Assembly: GCA_008704415.1 (NCBI GenBank)
Contig: VXIS01000067.1
Location: 62,001 to 126,000 of the forward strand
From: Sphaerosporella brunnea
Lineage: Eukaryota; Ascomycota; Pezizomycetes; Pezizales; Pyronemataceae
Direction: 5' to 3'
DNA length: 64,000 bases
In this document: one piece after another, positions 1 to 11,178 of the stretch
How positions within the stretch are numbered: position 1 is the stretch's first letter
Layout of the letters: each line of letters opens with the position of its first letter
Made by a program: the position numbers and the translations under genes
The notes under the pieces: model-generated
Told to the model about the DNA's origin: nothing
Database searches by the model: none
What the model saw: only the letters and a program-made list of their open reading frames with translations

Positions 1-2
1 CA

Positions 3-185
3 CTGCATGTTGCCGCAAGGTGCGGGAATGGAGAGATCGCCAGGCTGCTTATCGAGAGCGGCGCAGAGGTCTCGGCCACAAACATGGCGGGATTGACCCC
101 GCTACATCGTGCGACGACGGCAGGGCATGATGACGTAGTGCTGCTGCTCATCGAGAACGGCGCCGACGTGACACGGATGGCATGA
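3..185 (+). CDS. Ankyrin-repeat protein, C-terminal end (5' cut by window edge)
   Basis: The open frame runs from the left edge to TGA at 183-185. The translated 60 residues hold one nearly full and one further ankyrin repeat: the family signatures TPLHRA, a GHDDVV-type turn and LLIENGADV are visible, preceded by LLIESGAEV. Ankyrin repeats are helix-turn-helix protein-binding scaffolds; in fungi they often sit behind F-box, NACHT or kinase domains, but the N-terminus lies outside the window so the parent architecture is unknown. The last repeat is followed by only three residues before the stop, so the protein ends right after the repeat domain. The frame is clean over the visible part, so this is probably the end of a real or recently active gene. 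Confidence 0.85.
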   Translation: MHVAARCGNGEIARLLIESGAEVSATNMAGLTPLHRATTAGHDDVVLLLIENGADVTRMA

Positions 186-480
186 TCGGGGGATGGGCGA
201 CTAGCGTGTTGAAGTCCGGTAGCTTTATGTAACGTAACGTAAACTTACCGTATCGTGGTCGACTTTATAGTATCGTGGCGAGGTTTTGTGGCGGGTATAT
301 GTGTGAAGAGCGGCCGTGGCCCGTGCTCTGGAGCGCACAAGGGGGCCGCCCGGGCGGTGCATATAGTGCAGAATATCTTATATATTATCTAAATACGCGG
401 TCAAACCTCCAGGATTTGTTCAATTCCATCCTCCCGCAAGTTCTCTAAAATTCCCGAGCATTGTGGGCAATAAACCAGTG
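186..480. other. Unassigned, AT-rich spacer
   Basis: 3' flank of the ankyrin gene. It holds a short AT-rich run near 365-395 and no open frame or repeat I can name. Confidence 0.5.
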
Positions 481-703
481 CGGTCAATAGTCCGCCCGGC
501 TGGCAGGTCAAACGGGGCCCCAGGGAGTGGGCCAGGTCGTGCCGGTGATGCTACAAGGTCGACAGGTTCGGGCCGGCATTGGGACAACCTAGATATCTGA
601 TAGGTGCCGGCCGGTGCTCGGTATGCCGAATTGAGGTCGGGTCGGTCATTGTGCCGAACGCGGGGCCACTAAAAGCGCTCATCTGTCAGTACTCGTTCCG
701 CCT
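481..703 (-). repeat. hAT 3'-terminal repeat, copy 1 of 3
   Basis: This segment is closely similar, in the same orientation, to 38316-38535, and in reverse orientation to part of 33216-33345. Shared landmarks are CGGTCAATAG, a stretch with GATATCTGATAGG, and GTCATTGTGCCGAAC. It lies directly 3' of a minus-strand hAT transposase end (stop codon at 669-671, inside the repeat), so it is probably the 3' untranslated and subterminal part of one hAT family. No exact TIR or target duplication was resolved. Confidence 0.6.
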
Positions 704-872
704 CAGCTGAATCCTCCTCAACTGCCCATTGGCCCTCGTCCACCCAGTCTGCCACTTCGTCTTCCCGCTCACATTCTTCTACATCTGGCTGTCCGATCCA
801 ATTCTTCACTAGCAGAAGCATGTTCGCGGTGCTGTCCCCCAGTCTGTTTCGCTTTTTGGTAATAATATCACC
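669..872 (-). pseudogene. hAT transposase C-terminal dimerisation fragment
   Basis: On the minus strand 67 codons stay open up to a TAG. They begin with ITKKRNRLGDST followed by a leucine-rich helix ending in KNWIG, the usual end of the hAT dimerisation domain (the part that lets Ac/Hobo-type transposases oligomerise), then an acidic tail with several EE and ED pairs. The preceding SERxFS motif is absent: upstream the frame is closed by a stop shortly before GDIIT, at a position where other hAT copies here carry an intron, so an unseen splice site may explain the break. The same motif with a different sequence is found at the right end of the window (63562-63999, IITKKRNRM), so the two belong to related but distinct families. 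Confidence 0.75.
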
Positions 873-3042
873 TGTTCATAGGCCGCTGGTGGTCAACCAT
901 CACACGGTCAACAAAGGGAATTCAGCGGAATACCTGCGCAAAAGAATAGCCTTTCAGCTGGTACACTACTGGCTGCAGTGTTCCAAATAGCCGGCTCAAC
1001 AAACCCGGCTGTGCGCGCGCGCTGCCAAAAGGCAACAGCACCATTCTATACTATACACGTTCCATGGCGCCGGATATTCCTATTCTTGCGGGGCGGGCGA
1101 CTGAGGCCGGGCCTGAGCGGGCTCGGAGACATCATGACCGCCTTTTTCATAACGGAGGCGGCATATTCTTTCAAATATACCCTTTGCTTTTCGAACCTGA
1201 GCCAGAGTCCAACCACGCTGCTCCAAGCCGCTTAACTTGCAGCGGGGATCGAGAATCATGCTCCGCTCGAGTGCGGTCTGATCGTCGGTCTTTTTCCTGT
1301 ACTCATTGAGGATCTCCCATCGATGGGCTCAGAGTCAGTCATATTGAATCGCAACGGCCGCAGTTGGGGTTTCAAGGTTTTGCGAAGTTCCAAGACCTTC
1401 GAGTGCTGAAAATGATGGAAGCTGAGAGGTGCGCTAACAATCCATCTACAGAGAGCACCCTTCAAAACCGAAAGGCTAAACAGCCGTTTATCTTTAACTT
1501 GAACGTGGTGAATTTCGCGTTGCTTGCAGCTTTGGTGCTCCTTGCGTATGTGATGCGACGCCTTGTCGGTTCAACATCCTGTAAGTTTGTATTCTGGCTG
1601 CTCTGGGACCGCGCACCGATTACATTTCCACCAGTCATAACTCTTCGGCTTGAATTTTGTTCCGTTCAGTCAAATTTGCGAGGTCAGAGGGAGCATTCCT
1701 GAACCTCGAGCTTCCACAGGCGTCACAGTCACCTAGCCCTTGCGTTGATTCTGGCCCTGCTCCGGCCCTGCATTCGCTTGAACGCTCTCTTGTTGGGAAG
1801 CGTAGGACATTTTATCCCCAATGAGTGCGCATGGGCTTAGTAGACTCGTGACGGGTGGCTGCCCAGGTGCGTCGCGCACTCCACTAATTCACTACAAATC
1901 ACTCAAACATCGAACAGCCGGGCCAGCGCCAGCTCGGCGGCAGGCTGGGCTGTTTGAGTTGATACTAACAGCTTGCCCGGCTGTTCCGGCCGGCTAATGA
2001 GAATACTGAGGGGTTCTCCTTCTTATTCTCCTCGGCCAGAGATTGTTGGAAATGGTCATGGTCTTGTGAGCCTCACTGGTCACGACTAGTTGGGTGATTT
2101 TCACTGTCTCCGCAACTGTAGTGACAGGTTCACGTTCATAGAGAGGATCCTTCGCTGCTTAGGTCCAGTTCCTCATTACTTCCCGAGGCAACAGCTGATA
2201 TGCTGAGCATGCCATGGGAAGACGCTGGGTCCAGGTCTATGCTCCGGGGTATGGAAGACATCCGAATTAAATACATGGAAGGTACCTGCACCTTCTGACC
2301 CGGCACCCCAGCCCCTCAGTTCTGCCGCGTAAAACGTCCACAGAAGTATTGCTGGGAATGAGTGGGTTGTATTGCAGCGTCTGGAATTCAATCCCACTTC
2401 ATTGTTGCACCAGTTTGAACCTTCTTAATACCGCGATTGCGATCAGATGAAGGAGACCAGAAAGAATTGGATTTGATAGTCACTAAATCACACCTTCTTG
2501 GGAGCAGGTAGCCCCAGCGGTGTGTTTCTGCTGGGAATCGTCACCGGCTAAGCATATGTGCAGCTATCGGCGAATCAGCGTTCGACTTCTGCGACCGAAT
2601 CTGACTGCCAACAGCGCACAAAAAAAGGCTGCCTGTCCCCGGCCCCTCGAGGCATTGATCAGCGCCCTGGAAACCTACTCTTTTGGTTATTTTGTCAGGG
2701 CCCGCCGCGTGGCGACGTCTCGATGTCAAGACGCCATGCGCGCTCGACGGCTGGCGGCGGGGTGCCTAGGGGACCAGGGGACCTGACTGAAGGACGCCGA
2801 TTCGACGAGGGAACCGGGGGAACGAGGAGGTGGAGACGCGGACGCCTGTTTTCATCATCGCAGCACACCACCTTCGGTGGCCGCGCAACCTTAACTCTGA
2901 CTACCCCATACCGTCAACTCCCACCACTGCCACGGTGGAATGCGTTCAAAACCTCACCATCGTGGGATCTGTATTCGCGAAATCCCTGTCTGGGAGGGGA
3001 CTATCATGATCCCCACCAGCGTGAAGTTGCGCATCGCCACCC
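873..3042. other. Unassigned region
   Basis: Open frames here are short (longest 176 codons, 2558-3088) and show no family motif. A GC-rich patch around 1911-1995 with CAGCCGGGCC and TTGCCCGGCTG resembles arrays near 8520, 49490 and 63193 and may be a subterminal piece of a DNA transposon. Confidence 0.4.
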
Positions 3043-3084
3043 GCTTGATGTATCTCGTCAGATAGACACCCCGGGTCGAGCCCC
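3043..3084 (+). repeat. 42-bp dispersed repeat, copy 1
   Basis: It begins GCTTGATGTATCT and ends GGGTCGAGCCCC; it is repeated at 6736-6777 with one difference (C for A). Inside lies a small stem-loop, TATCT then AGATA, followed by a sequence like a tRNA T-arm (GGGTCGAGCCCC against the B-box consensus GGTTCGANTCC). No complete tRNA can be folded around it, so I see a tRNA-like end of a retroelement or a conserved terminus rather than a tRNA gene. Weak similarity continues about 25 bp downstream in both copies. Confidence 0.55.
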
Positions 3085-3408
3085 TTAGACCTGTGCATAA
3101 TAATACTACACCGGGTAGCACCACTTGCAACTACAGCGTCGCCCGCCGTACACGTTCTATCGATCGGATTCATTCCATTCGCATCACGAAGGAAGGAGGG
3201 GTTCAATTTTAACCTATCACTGCTGCGTCGCACCTCGCCTACAGCTATCTAGACGTCTCGCGCGTCAGATAGTCCGGAAACGGGAAATCCTGCGCACCCG
3301 CTGTTCTGCGGCCTAAAGCATAGATAAAGTCTGAGCGACTGAAATCATCTCCTTCGGACCACAGCATTGTCAATCCATGGGCCTCCTCACCCGGCGATAA
3401 ACAACAAG

Positions 3409-4330
3409 ATGGGTCACTTCAGCTTTTGCTCAAGCAACACCTCCGATGACGACCAGGAGGAAGACTACAAGAGGGAAGAAGACGAACCGAGCGTGCTACC
3501 TGTGAACGAGAATTTGAGCAAGCCGCAGGAGGAGCACCCCTTTGAGAAGGAAGGCTGGGAGAGCGAGGAAGACTGGGATGAAGCACTTATGTCCCCAATG
3601 ACCATCAAGAGGAAGACATTATAGAAAAGAAGAAAGTAAATGAGACGAAGCAGGCGGAGGATCAGGCGCCAGAGAAGGAGGACGAGGAGAGCGCGGAACT
3701 GTATGGTGACAGGGAGGAGAAGATGAGGATCATGAACCTGAGCATCCAGTGTCACAATTAAACCCTTCAAGCAGACTGGCTGGCAGACCTGCGTGCGATC
3801 GACGTCGCTCGCAGAAGGAACTGGCGAAGGAAGATACAAAACCGCAACAGGCGTATCAAGAGTTTGAGGAGGAAGAGGACACCGAGCGTGTAGAAGAAGA
3901 CGAACCTGACTCACAACCTGAGAGGCTGGTTGAGACGAAGCAAACGCAGGATCAGGCATTAGAGAAAGAGGATGAGAGCCAGGAGGAGTACTGCGACAGC
4001 GAGGAGGAGTACTGCCACAGCGAGGATGAAGACGAGGATGAAGTAACTGTGTCCTCAGTGCCGCGATCCGGCGCAACAACCAAGAGCGATCATGCACAGC
4101 AAAAGGAAGCCGTAATTGAGAAGCAGGATTATGACAAGGAGGAGGATTATGACAGCGAAGTGTCGTGGGGCTTCTGGTCGTCCTTGGCTAGGAGATATCT
4201 GTCTGTGCGGCTGTGCCGCCTCCGAAGTTTATGGGAGACGAACGACGTACTTTGGACGCAACAAATACCCGCCTGGGCCCGCCCGGGGAACCAGCCATGT
4301 CTACAGGAGCCGTGGAGAGTACCTGAGACG
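3409..4330 (+). pseudogene. Acidic tandem-repeat coding segment, decayed
   Basis: Starting at ATG 3409, three acidic segments follow one another in different frames: 3409-3624, about 3637-3760 and 3749-4180. They repeat a loose module of the type TKQxxDQAxEKEDE followed by clusters such as EEEYCDSEEE. The repeats are visible at DNA level too (GAGACGAAGCAGGCGGAGGA near 3648 against the same stretch near 3931). Stop codons and frame changes separate the pieces, so this is one low-complexity acidic region damaged by indels, not three genes. It lies directly upstream of the gag-like segment at 4378 on the same strand and may be its N-terminal part. No enzymatic motif is present. Confidence 0.45.
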
Positions 4331-4377
4331 GCCCACCTACCGACAGTAACCCCGAGCCAGACGCTAAATCAATCCGC

Positions 4378-5595
4378 ATGCGAGAGAAATTCCTTCATCA
4401 GCTGCAGTTCCTCAAATTCAGCGGGGACAGAGACACAGATACTGCAATGGTTGATTGGTTTCTCCCGTTGGTTGCAGAGTATGTCCGACTGGGTGGAGGC
4501 GTCGGCGTTAGTCAGGATGACAGAATGATCAATACTGTATTGGAGAACCTGTCTCGGGAACCTCGGCGAGGAAAAGACCGCGCCTACCGTTGGGCGATAT
4601 CCTGGATTGGTTCTAGATCAGGCCTGTCGATCTATATGGGTGTCAGTTACGCTTGGCCGCCCAATTACGCAACCGGAAAGAACGTTTACAAACCTCCATC
4701 TACCGTTCCCGTGCACAAGCACTATCCATTCAGCTGGGTCGAGTTTGTGGATGCATGGATGGACGAGTTTGACCCAGAGAGGCGTGAAGCAAGCCGGTTC
4801 CAGCAGAATGCCTTCGACCAGGGAAGGTGAGAGCCAAGCAGGTTCCGTGGAGAGGAGAGTCAGCGACGAAGCAAAGCTACCATGCGAGAGCCAAGCATGT
4901 CCCGTGGAGAAGATCAAAGTAGGTTCCGAGGAGAGGCGTCATATCGTCGTGGCGAAGATAGCAGACGATGGCAGCCGAAGAGCGAGCAGTCAACGGATGC
5001 ACTTCGAGCTCAGCAACGTCAACCTGACTGTCAACCTCAAGACAATGACGTTCTTCAAGAAGGCGCCGCATTTCGGTACCGCTCACAAGACTTCCGTCGA
5101 TGCGAGAAAGACTCAGAAAACGCACTAGCTCTGGAGGAGCGAATAGCGCTGTTGGAGAAGCACGTTGCATGTCTGGAGGGGGAGTTTAAGGCGATACACA
5201 CGAAGTTGAGCACCGTTGGCATTGTACTCGAGAAGGCCCAGCAAGGCCTGTTTCACTGCTGTCGAGTGTGCCCGCAGACCTTTGGGTTCAGTACTCAACT
5301 CCACCGACATCTTCGCAATTCCAAGCACTTTCCTCTTCCGCCATCCCTAGCCTCTCGTTCGGAAGGTGTTAGGGCGAGTGGTTCTTCAGCCGCTCCATCA
5401 TCAAATGAGGACGTTCCGTATATGAGATTAGCTGCTGCTGATACGCCCTGTCTGCGAACATCCTCAGGCTCTGTACCTACATCTGTGCCAGTGGCAACAC
5501 CAGCCAGCAAGGACCTCATTCCGTCTTGGCTATTTTCAACTGCTATGCTTGCCGCGCCATCAAGGGATGCCCTACGGCTACGTTACCGGACCTAG
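4378..5595 (+). pseudogene. Gag-like protein with C2H2-type finger, one in-frame stop
   Basis: One frame stays open from 4378 to 5595 except for a single TGA at 4828-4830 (an Arg codon by context; CGA to TGA fits). Residues 1-150 look like a retrotransposon gag helical domain: FSGDRDTDTAMVDWF near the start and a WVEFVDAWMDEFDP segment like the Wxx(F/W)xxxF core. After the stop come Arg-rich short repeats (SRFRGE, SMSRGED), a heptad-like ALEERIALLEKHV coiled coil, and a Cys/His finger, CRVCPQTF then LHRHLRNSKH, about 20 residues after the coil. A Ser/Pro-rich tail follows. Gag-like fold plus a finger suggests the structural ORF of an LTR retrotransposon or a gene derived from one; no protease or RT follows. 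The assignment rests on pattern only. Confidence 0.4.
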
Positions 5596-6434
5596 CTGGA
5601 CTAAACGGAGAGATTCAGTTCAAGGCCGATACCAGCAACCATACTGCGTCCGAGTCGGATCGAGAAGCCTCCATCAAGCGCAAGTGTGTGGCGCGGAAAG
5701 CGACCCTGGCAGAAGTGCGACCGTTGCCGGTACCAATTGATGCCGGAACGACTGAGTGGCGAAGCCGAGACAAGTTCGTTGACGAGTTGGCTTCGAAGAA
5801 TCCTGACCGCAAGGCGACCGAAGTTGCTCCGCCGCAGAAGATTAGCCTGCAGACGCAAGCTTGCCGCCTGTTGAATGATTGCAGTACCGAGCTGGAACCG
5901 ACCATTGTTACAGCTACTTACAAGGATTTCAGAAAGCCACGGATCATCGGCGACCCCGCGCGGTCTGATTAAGGAACCGCCATGGATGCATAGTCTGTCA
6001 GACAGATAGAAGTGGACGAACCAGCCAACGGACAAAATCAGGCCGTGAACCAGCAGGCTTTGGCGACTGAGTGGCGTGGCCGTTACAGCACAGTTAACAA
6101 GTTGGCTCTCAACACTCCCGGGGACATGAGACCGACGTCCCTCCACCTTGGGGGATCAATTTGCAGACGCAGACCTACGTGTCGAATGATTACCGCGTCG
6201 AGCCGAAACCGACCATGCCATCTCACGAGAAAACCTATGGTTCGAAGGCTTTTGACAGCCACGTTGCCAAATTTTGCAGTGCTGTTGGCCCGCACTCAAC
6301 CGACCGCCGCTGTGCAACAAGGCTCTTTTTCGCAGAAAACCCATTCACCATCGTCAAAAAGATGCTCATGGGCGATTGATTTGAGCCGTTCAGTCTTTTC
6401 CAACGGACTTGTTTTTCCCAAAGGTCTTTTTTGA
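5526..6434 (+). pseudogene. Continuation of the gag-like gene with an internal duplication
   Basis: Two open segments (5526-5972 and 6012-6434) continue downstream in other frames. Part of the sequence is duplicated: ACTGAGTGGCG near 5749 and 6068 starts two copies about 320 bp apart that also share GCAGACGCA, a TGAATGATT/CGAATGATT stretch and GGAACCGACCATT or close variants. The copies have drifted and are out of frame with each other. No domain is recognisable. I read it as the degraded 3' part of the element above. Confidence 0.35.
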
Positions 6435-6632
6435 AGGGGTTGGTAGTGGGCCAGGAGGACCAGGCAGCGAGTGTAGGAGGGGTGACGAGCGAGAGAGTAG
6501 CTGACAGGCAACGAAAGAGCAAGGAGCCGGGATGTGTCGTTTTGTTCTCGTGTATTTTCTTTTTCTTTTAGCCATGAGGCTTGTTTTCGTGGGATGGGAG
6601 TGGTTTCAGGTGTTGTCGGGGCAACGGTAGCG

Positions 6633-6640
6633 TATAAAAG
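6633..6640 (+). promoter_or_regulatory. TATA box in a possible LTR or promoter remnant
   Basis: TATAAAAG is followed by a CT-rich stretch (GCTCTTGCTCTTACC) and then by a 42-bp repeat copy 100 bp downstream. This layout resembles a retrotransposon LTR core promoter, but no partner LTR was found, so it stays a motif call. Confidence 0.35.
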
Positions 6641-6735
6641 TCTGTATTGTACGAGCGCTCTTGCTCTTACCTCAACATATCAATCAATCGATCCATAGTC
6701 AACAACAGTAGGGTGCGGGATATGGGTCGAGCGAG

Positions 6736-6777
6736 GCTTGATGTATCTAGTCAGATAGACACCCCGGGTCGAGCCCC
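6736..6777 (+). repeat. 42-bp dispersed repeat, copy 2
   Basis: Same sequence as 3043-3084 apart from one base, with the TATCT/AGATA stem-loop and the GGGTCGAGCCCC box. The two copies flank the gag-like pseudogene, which would fit terminal repeats of one element, but the sequences upstream of the two copies do not match each other. Confidence 0.55.
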
Positions 6778-9700
6778 GAATAGGCGTCGACCACTAAATA
6801 CTACTGCACGATCTCAGTTTTGTCATCGCACGGTCAGCCGTTCCCCCTTGGGCACCCGTCGCCGTCTGTGTCCATCACTGCCGGTCGCTCAGGGTGCACA
6901 TTATCACATGCGACACGTGGGAGACATAGCCACACAGTTTGAATCTCCGGTTATCGCTCATATTCCTGTCGCCGGTCGCTGCATCCCTCACCGAGCATAG
7001 CGGAACCCAGCGCCTGCGGCATAGATACAGGCACTACCTCCCTCATTGAGCATGACCCGAGCACGTACGTCGTAGGCAGGCTGCTCCGTCTGGCGGTCGT
7101 AGGGGGAAGCGGCAGGTAAGTGTCGGGGTCCCTGGGTTGCCCATTGGTTCCCGGACTCACGGCGCAGCCCGATCCCAAAGGTTATCCTGGATCGCTGGGC
7201 CACCGGCCTCTAGGCATCACGTCGCGCAGCGCGCCCCACTGACTCCATGCCCCATGGCGGGTAGGCATCGCGTCCCGCGCTAGGTCGTCGCCTGTAATCA
7301 TTGCGTCCGCGTGGCCGTCCCACCGCCCCGGGCTGCATGGGCGATTAGGCTCCGTCGTCGTAGCCTCGCTGGCCGTTTCCTGGGGCTTACAGCCCTCTGG
7401 GACCCGCGGCGTCTCGTTATATCGGCCTCTCAGACGCTATCGTCACTTAACGCGTGGCGCGTCTACCCTGGCGCCTCAGGTTTTGCAGGTTTTGCGGTGA
7501 ACCTCTCATCACTGCCACGGGCGTTGGAAACCCGCATCTTTATGATTTCTCTCTGAGCGCTACTACGACGTCATGGAGCCGAGCAACGCCAGCTTTGTCA
7601 TTTGGCCTCCTCTGTGTACCCCTGGATTCGGCTTTCCAACTGTCGTGGGCGTCAGGGTTCATACTGCGTGAGATTTCATGGCTAACCTACGGTCTGTATA
7701 TTGCATCGCTTGTCGCCACGTCTCTCAATTGATGTCAGACGCCCTAAGCGACGGCAGGATGTAACACCGCCGTGCTGCTCGTGCCCACGTTGTTACGGTA
7801 CCTGGCATAGGTGTATCCAGCGCTGTGGCTCACCGGGGATCTCACTCATGCGGGTTCCGAGGCCTACCGGACCTGGTCAGGACTAGTCGCTCTGGTCCCG
7901 TGGTGCTAGTGCTGCACAGTGGATTTGCTTGTTGCCGCTTGGCGCGTTGCGCCGTCGGCTCACAACGTGTTTGGAACAAATACTGACGCACCTCGCGTAT
8001 GTTTCGCCAGAGCACTGATCGCAAGAAAGAGAGGGAAGAACATAGATTGGGTGGATTTTGATGTTGATGTTGATGGTGATGTTGTTGGGCGGAGCGGGTG
8101 GAGCCACTGCCTCCTGCGCAGAGTGATCGAGTGATCGCGGATATAGGGGGTTCGGGTTTGTGTCTTGTGCTCGCGGGTTCTGGGAGCGAGCCCTTCAATC
8201 CACGACACATCACCACCACACATCTTTTGCTCGTTTTGGGTCGTCGTCTCGACAGACGTGTTTGCTGCGTTGATGATAAGGATTTAGCCAGCGTCGCGGG
8301 ATTCGAAGCAGCGCGGTGGGCTGGTAACGGGGTTCGGTAACTGAAAGAGAATGGCTCGTTGAAAGCATACAATGGCCGGGCCGCGCGGCGTTGCGCAGCT
8401 GGCGTGGCCTGCATGGCGAGTACAACGGTCTGCTTACATGAAAATGCATTGCGCAAGCTGCTGGATGGTACCAAGCGCCGTCAGGATCTTACCCCGAGTG
8501 TTGACAGTAGCCTGCCCAAACGGCCGGTGGGTTGCCCCACGCAACCTGCCCGGCCGGCTTTTTGATCTGCACGGTTGACAGCCCACACACCCGGCTGCAC
8601 CCTGCTGATGTCGCGAGCATCGATGGGACGGCAGAGGGGCTTGCACCACCGAGTTCCGCCACTCCAATGAACAAACGTATTTCGTTTTTAAACCGGCCAC
8701 GCAGCGGCTACTGCTCATGAGCGATCGTCAGTGAGGCCTCAATCAAAAGCGCCCGGGCTGCGAATCCTAGGTTTCCACGTCTTAGTACCCGCATATCAGC
8801 ATTCAACTGTCAAGCTTCCGAAGTCCGTGCGAATCTGAAATCGCCATCTGCCATCTCTGCTTGGCTCAGAGCCCATCGGTTCCGAAAGCAATCATTATAA
8901 ATGGCCCTAAAGCGCGATGAAAAACAGGCAAACGTGACTGGAACGCCTACTGAGGAGAGGGGATCAAAAAGCGGCCGCTGACGATACCTGCTTGAAGTGA
9001 AATTCCGGCGTGCGGGATGTGATGGGTGGTGCTGCAGCGAGTGCAACGGCCATGACCCGCGCGAGTAAAAGGTCACCGGATGCGCAACTGACAAGGCAAG
9101 TCAGTATCTTTGCAGGTTATCAGAAAGGAGGGTAATTCGTTGAGCACCGCAAAATTTCAAAAATTCTGCAGGTGGCTGAATTCACGGCCTGACGATTTGC
9201 TGTCCACACACAACCCCATCCTTCATGGGATCAACGACGTGCACGAAGCACCAACATCTTGTTCCAGCCAGAATGACGGCCTCACCGTGAGCTTTGATAT
9301 TTGCCCGTCGTTGAGGCGTGGAATGTTTTCGTCATTGGGACCCGCGGGATGCATATCGGTCGCGGCAGGAACGGACAAGCTTTGTGAGCCAGCCATGGTT
9401 GTAACCTTACAATAGGCTGACAAAGTGTTTGGCAGTAGGCAGTGCGCCCCCCGTCGTCCTGCCGCTGTCATCCGTTTGGGCCTTCGGTTGTGACGGGCGA
9501 TTACGAGGTGCTTTACTCCAGTACGGCTCTCATTATGGCTAGCCGCCTCCTTCAAAATCCCGTTCAGTGTGACAGTACCACAGCTTGCGGTCCCGTGGCG
9601 TCGACTAGTCTGCGGCAAACAGCAGCAACGGGCCTATTTTCGCCGGCGAGCTAGGAGACGGCTGTCCACATCGCCCAAGGTCTCTTCTTGTCGAATGCCC

Positions 9701-10038
9701 GCGTCCTTAGGTGGCCGCCGGCACTAGCGATTCAGGGGACGACCACCGTTTTTGGCTTTGCTTTTTTTAGTTGTCGTTTGACCGCAGATCAAAGTCACGA
9801 GACTTGTTGCATTCGCAGCCGGCCCGGCTGCGTGGAGCACGTTATGCGTAAGTAATATGGCAGTGTTTCGTTGCGTAAATGGGTGTTATATGACCCTGTT
9901 TATTTTGTTCGTTTCATATATACGTGCTATCCTGGCGACCGAGAAATCGAATTGACCAAAACCTAACACAACCAAGTGCCCAATACGGCTTTTACACGGG
10001 TAGCCAGGCTATCGATGATACCGTACACTCTGTCCCTA
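6778..10038. other. Unassigned, partly GC-rich region
   Basis: About 6830-7880 is GC-rich on both strands with many short open frames and no family motif. A GAT/GTT microsatellite lies near 8055-8090. A patch around 8520-8575 (CGGCCGGTGGG, CGGCCGGCTTTTTG) resembles the GC-rich arrays at 49.5 and 63.2 kb. The open frame 9110-9415 was inspected and not recognised. Confidence 0.4.
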
Positions 10039-10388
10039 TCACTCTCGTCCCACGACCGCTGTGCGAGCTCTATGAACTCCTCTGTGCCGATGGTTGATCA
10101 TCTTCGAATCAATCTTGGCGTCGAGGAGCGCCCAGATAGTGTGGGGTCAGGAGCTTGGAGTCCACTCCAGGCGAGTGCGAGCCTATACTTCACGTACCTG
10201 CTTGGTGTGGTTGGACGTATGTATCCTGGCACCATCCTCAAGAGTTGGATGGTCCTCAGGACCACCAGGAAGACTGTAAATGAATGGCACCAGGTATGGG
10301 TCGACGAATTCATGAACGTATTTCGTCAAATCCACGCTCAAACTGTCACGCTTGTGTTTCCGCTTCTTCACTTTCCTGTCGTTTTATC
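10039..10388 (-). pseudogene. Tc1/mariner-type DDE transposase fragment
   Basis: Minus-strand translation gives a stretch with LEDGARIHTSNHTK, then after a stop LEWTPSS, a short deletion or stop, and IWALLDAKIDSK. These match the catalytic second-Asp and third-acid blocks of Tc1/mariner (IS630-superfamily) transposases: (Q/E)DGApiHts, a spacer ending LxWPPxSPDLNPIE, and xxWxxLKxxI. The DLNPIE part is missing and there are two in-frame stops, so the enzyme is dead. The N-terminal half is absent: the fragment stops exactly at the 8-bp target duplication of the hAT element at 10389, so the hAT appears to have inserted into, or at the edge of, this copy. The continuation on the far side of the hAT (from 11187) was not recognised. 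Confidence 0.65.
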
Positions 10389-11178
10389 CAGTGTTCCCCA
10401 CGGTCCGTCCCGCACTGTAGACTATAGTCGACGGACTGCGTAGTCCAGTCCAGTCGGCAGTGGCGGTGGACTAGCGCGACGTGGTCCAGTCCAGTCCGAG
10501 GGGGCAGTCAACTGCAGTCAACTGGGGACCGCCGTTTGGGTCATGTTTTGGGGGGTAGGTTTGGGGTCACGGATTGTTTGTACATACTTTTCTTTCTGTT
10601 TCTCTAGCGTGAGCTGGCTCCCTATCTAACTTTCCCTGAAGCTTTTCCCTCTTTGCCACGCGACGAGTTCCATCCGCCTACTGTTGAATCACCAACCTTC
10701 GCTACCTTCTTGTGCAACGGGGGCTGAGGATGGTGATGAAGCTATCAGCGCCTTGGAGTGTCTGAAAAGCTGGTCCCGTGATGGGCTCATTACTGATGCC
10801 TTGCCCCAGATTAGGGAGATTGATGAAATGCTGGACGCTCTAAACAAGGCATCGACTGAGAGGCGAAGGCAAGAAGTTCAAGGGCATTGATCAATGATCA
10901 TTATGGTACGGGGTGCTAGGTAGCTAGCTAAGGTGTAACGAGAATTGGAACTGTTTCTCCTGTAAACGCCGGTCTTATCTGTGCGTCCCAGCGGGAATCA
11001 TGAGCTGTTTGGACTGTAGTCAACTGCGGTCGACCACAGGCGACGAGGGACCGCCGTCGACTGCAGTCCATCTCAGATGTTGCAGTCGGTCGTAGTCTGA
11101 GGTGTGGACTGGACCGCGATACGTCGTCCAGTCCAGTCGCAAGCCAGGACTGCACCAGACGGACCGTGGGGAACACTG
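10389..11178 (+). mobile_element. hAT element, internally deleted, with TIRs and 8-bp TSD
   Basis: The element starts CAGTGTTCCCCACGG and ends with the inverse complement CCGTGGGGAACACTG; the inverted repeats match over 21 bp. It is flanked by a perfect 8-bp direct duplication, GTTTTATC, at 10381-10388 and 11179-11186, the hallmark of hAT transposition. Subterminal parts on both sides are rich in GTCCAGTCCAGTC and CAGTCAACTGCAG motifs. The only coding trace is a C-terminal transposase piece (10684-10890), so at 790 bp this is a non-autonomous deletion derivative. A second copy of the right end lies inverted at 36664-36866. Confidence 0.9.
10684..10890 (+). pseudogene. hAT transposase C-terminal fragment
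   Basis: The motif GDEAISALECLKSWSRDGLI is the last helix of the hAT dimerisation domain (consensus D.I.AxxCLKxW). It lies in the middle of the TIR-bounded element at 10389-11178 and lacks the catalytic RNase H-like part, so it cannot act on its own. A short charged tail with REIDEMLDAL follows before the stop. Confidence 0.75.

Noticed and set aside
3043..3110. tRNA gene or SINE head
   Set aside because: Only a T-arm-like box and a small hairpin are present; no A box, acceptor stem or anticodon arm can be paired.
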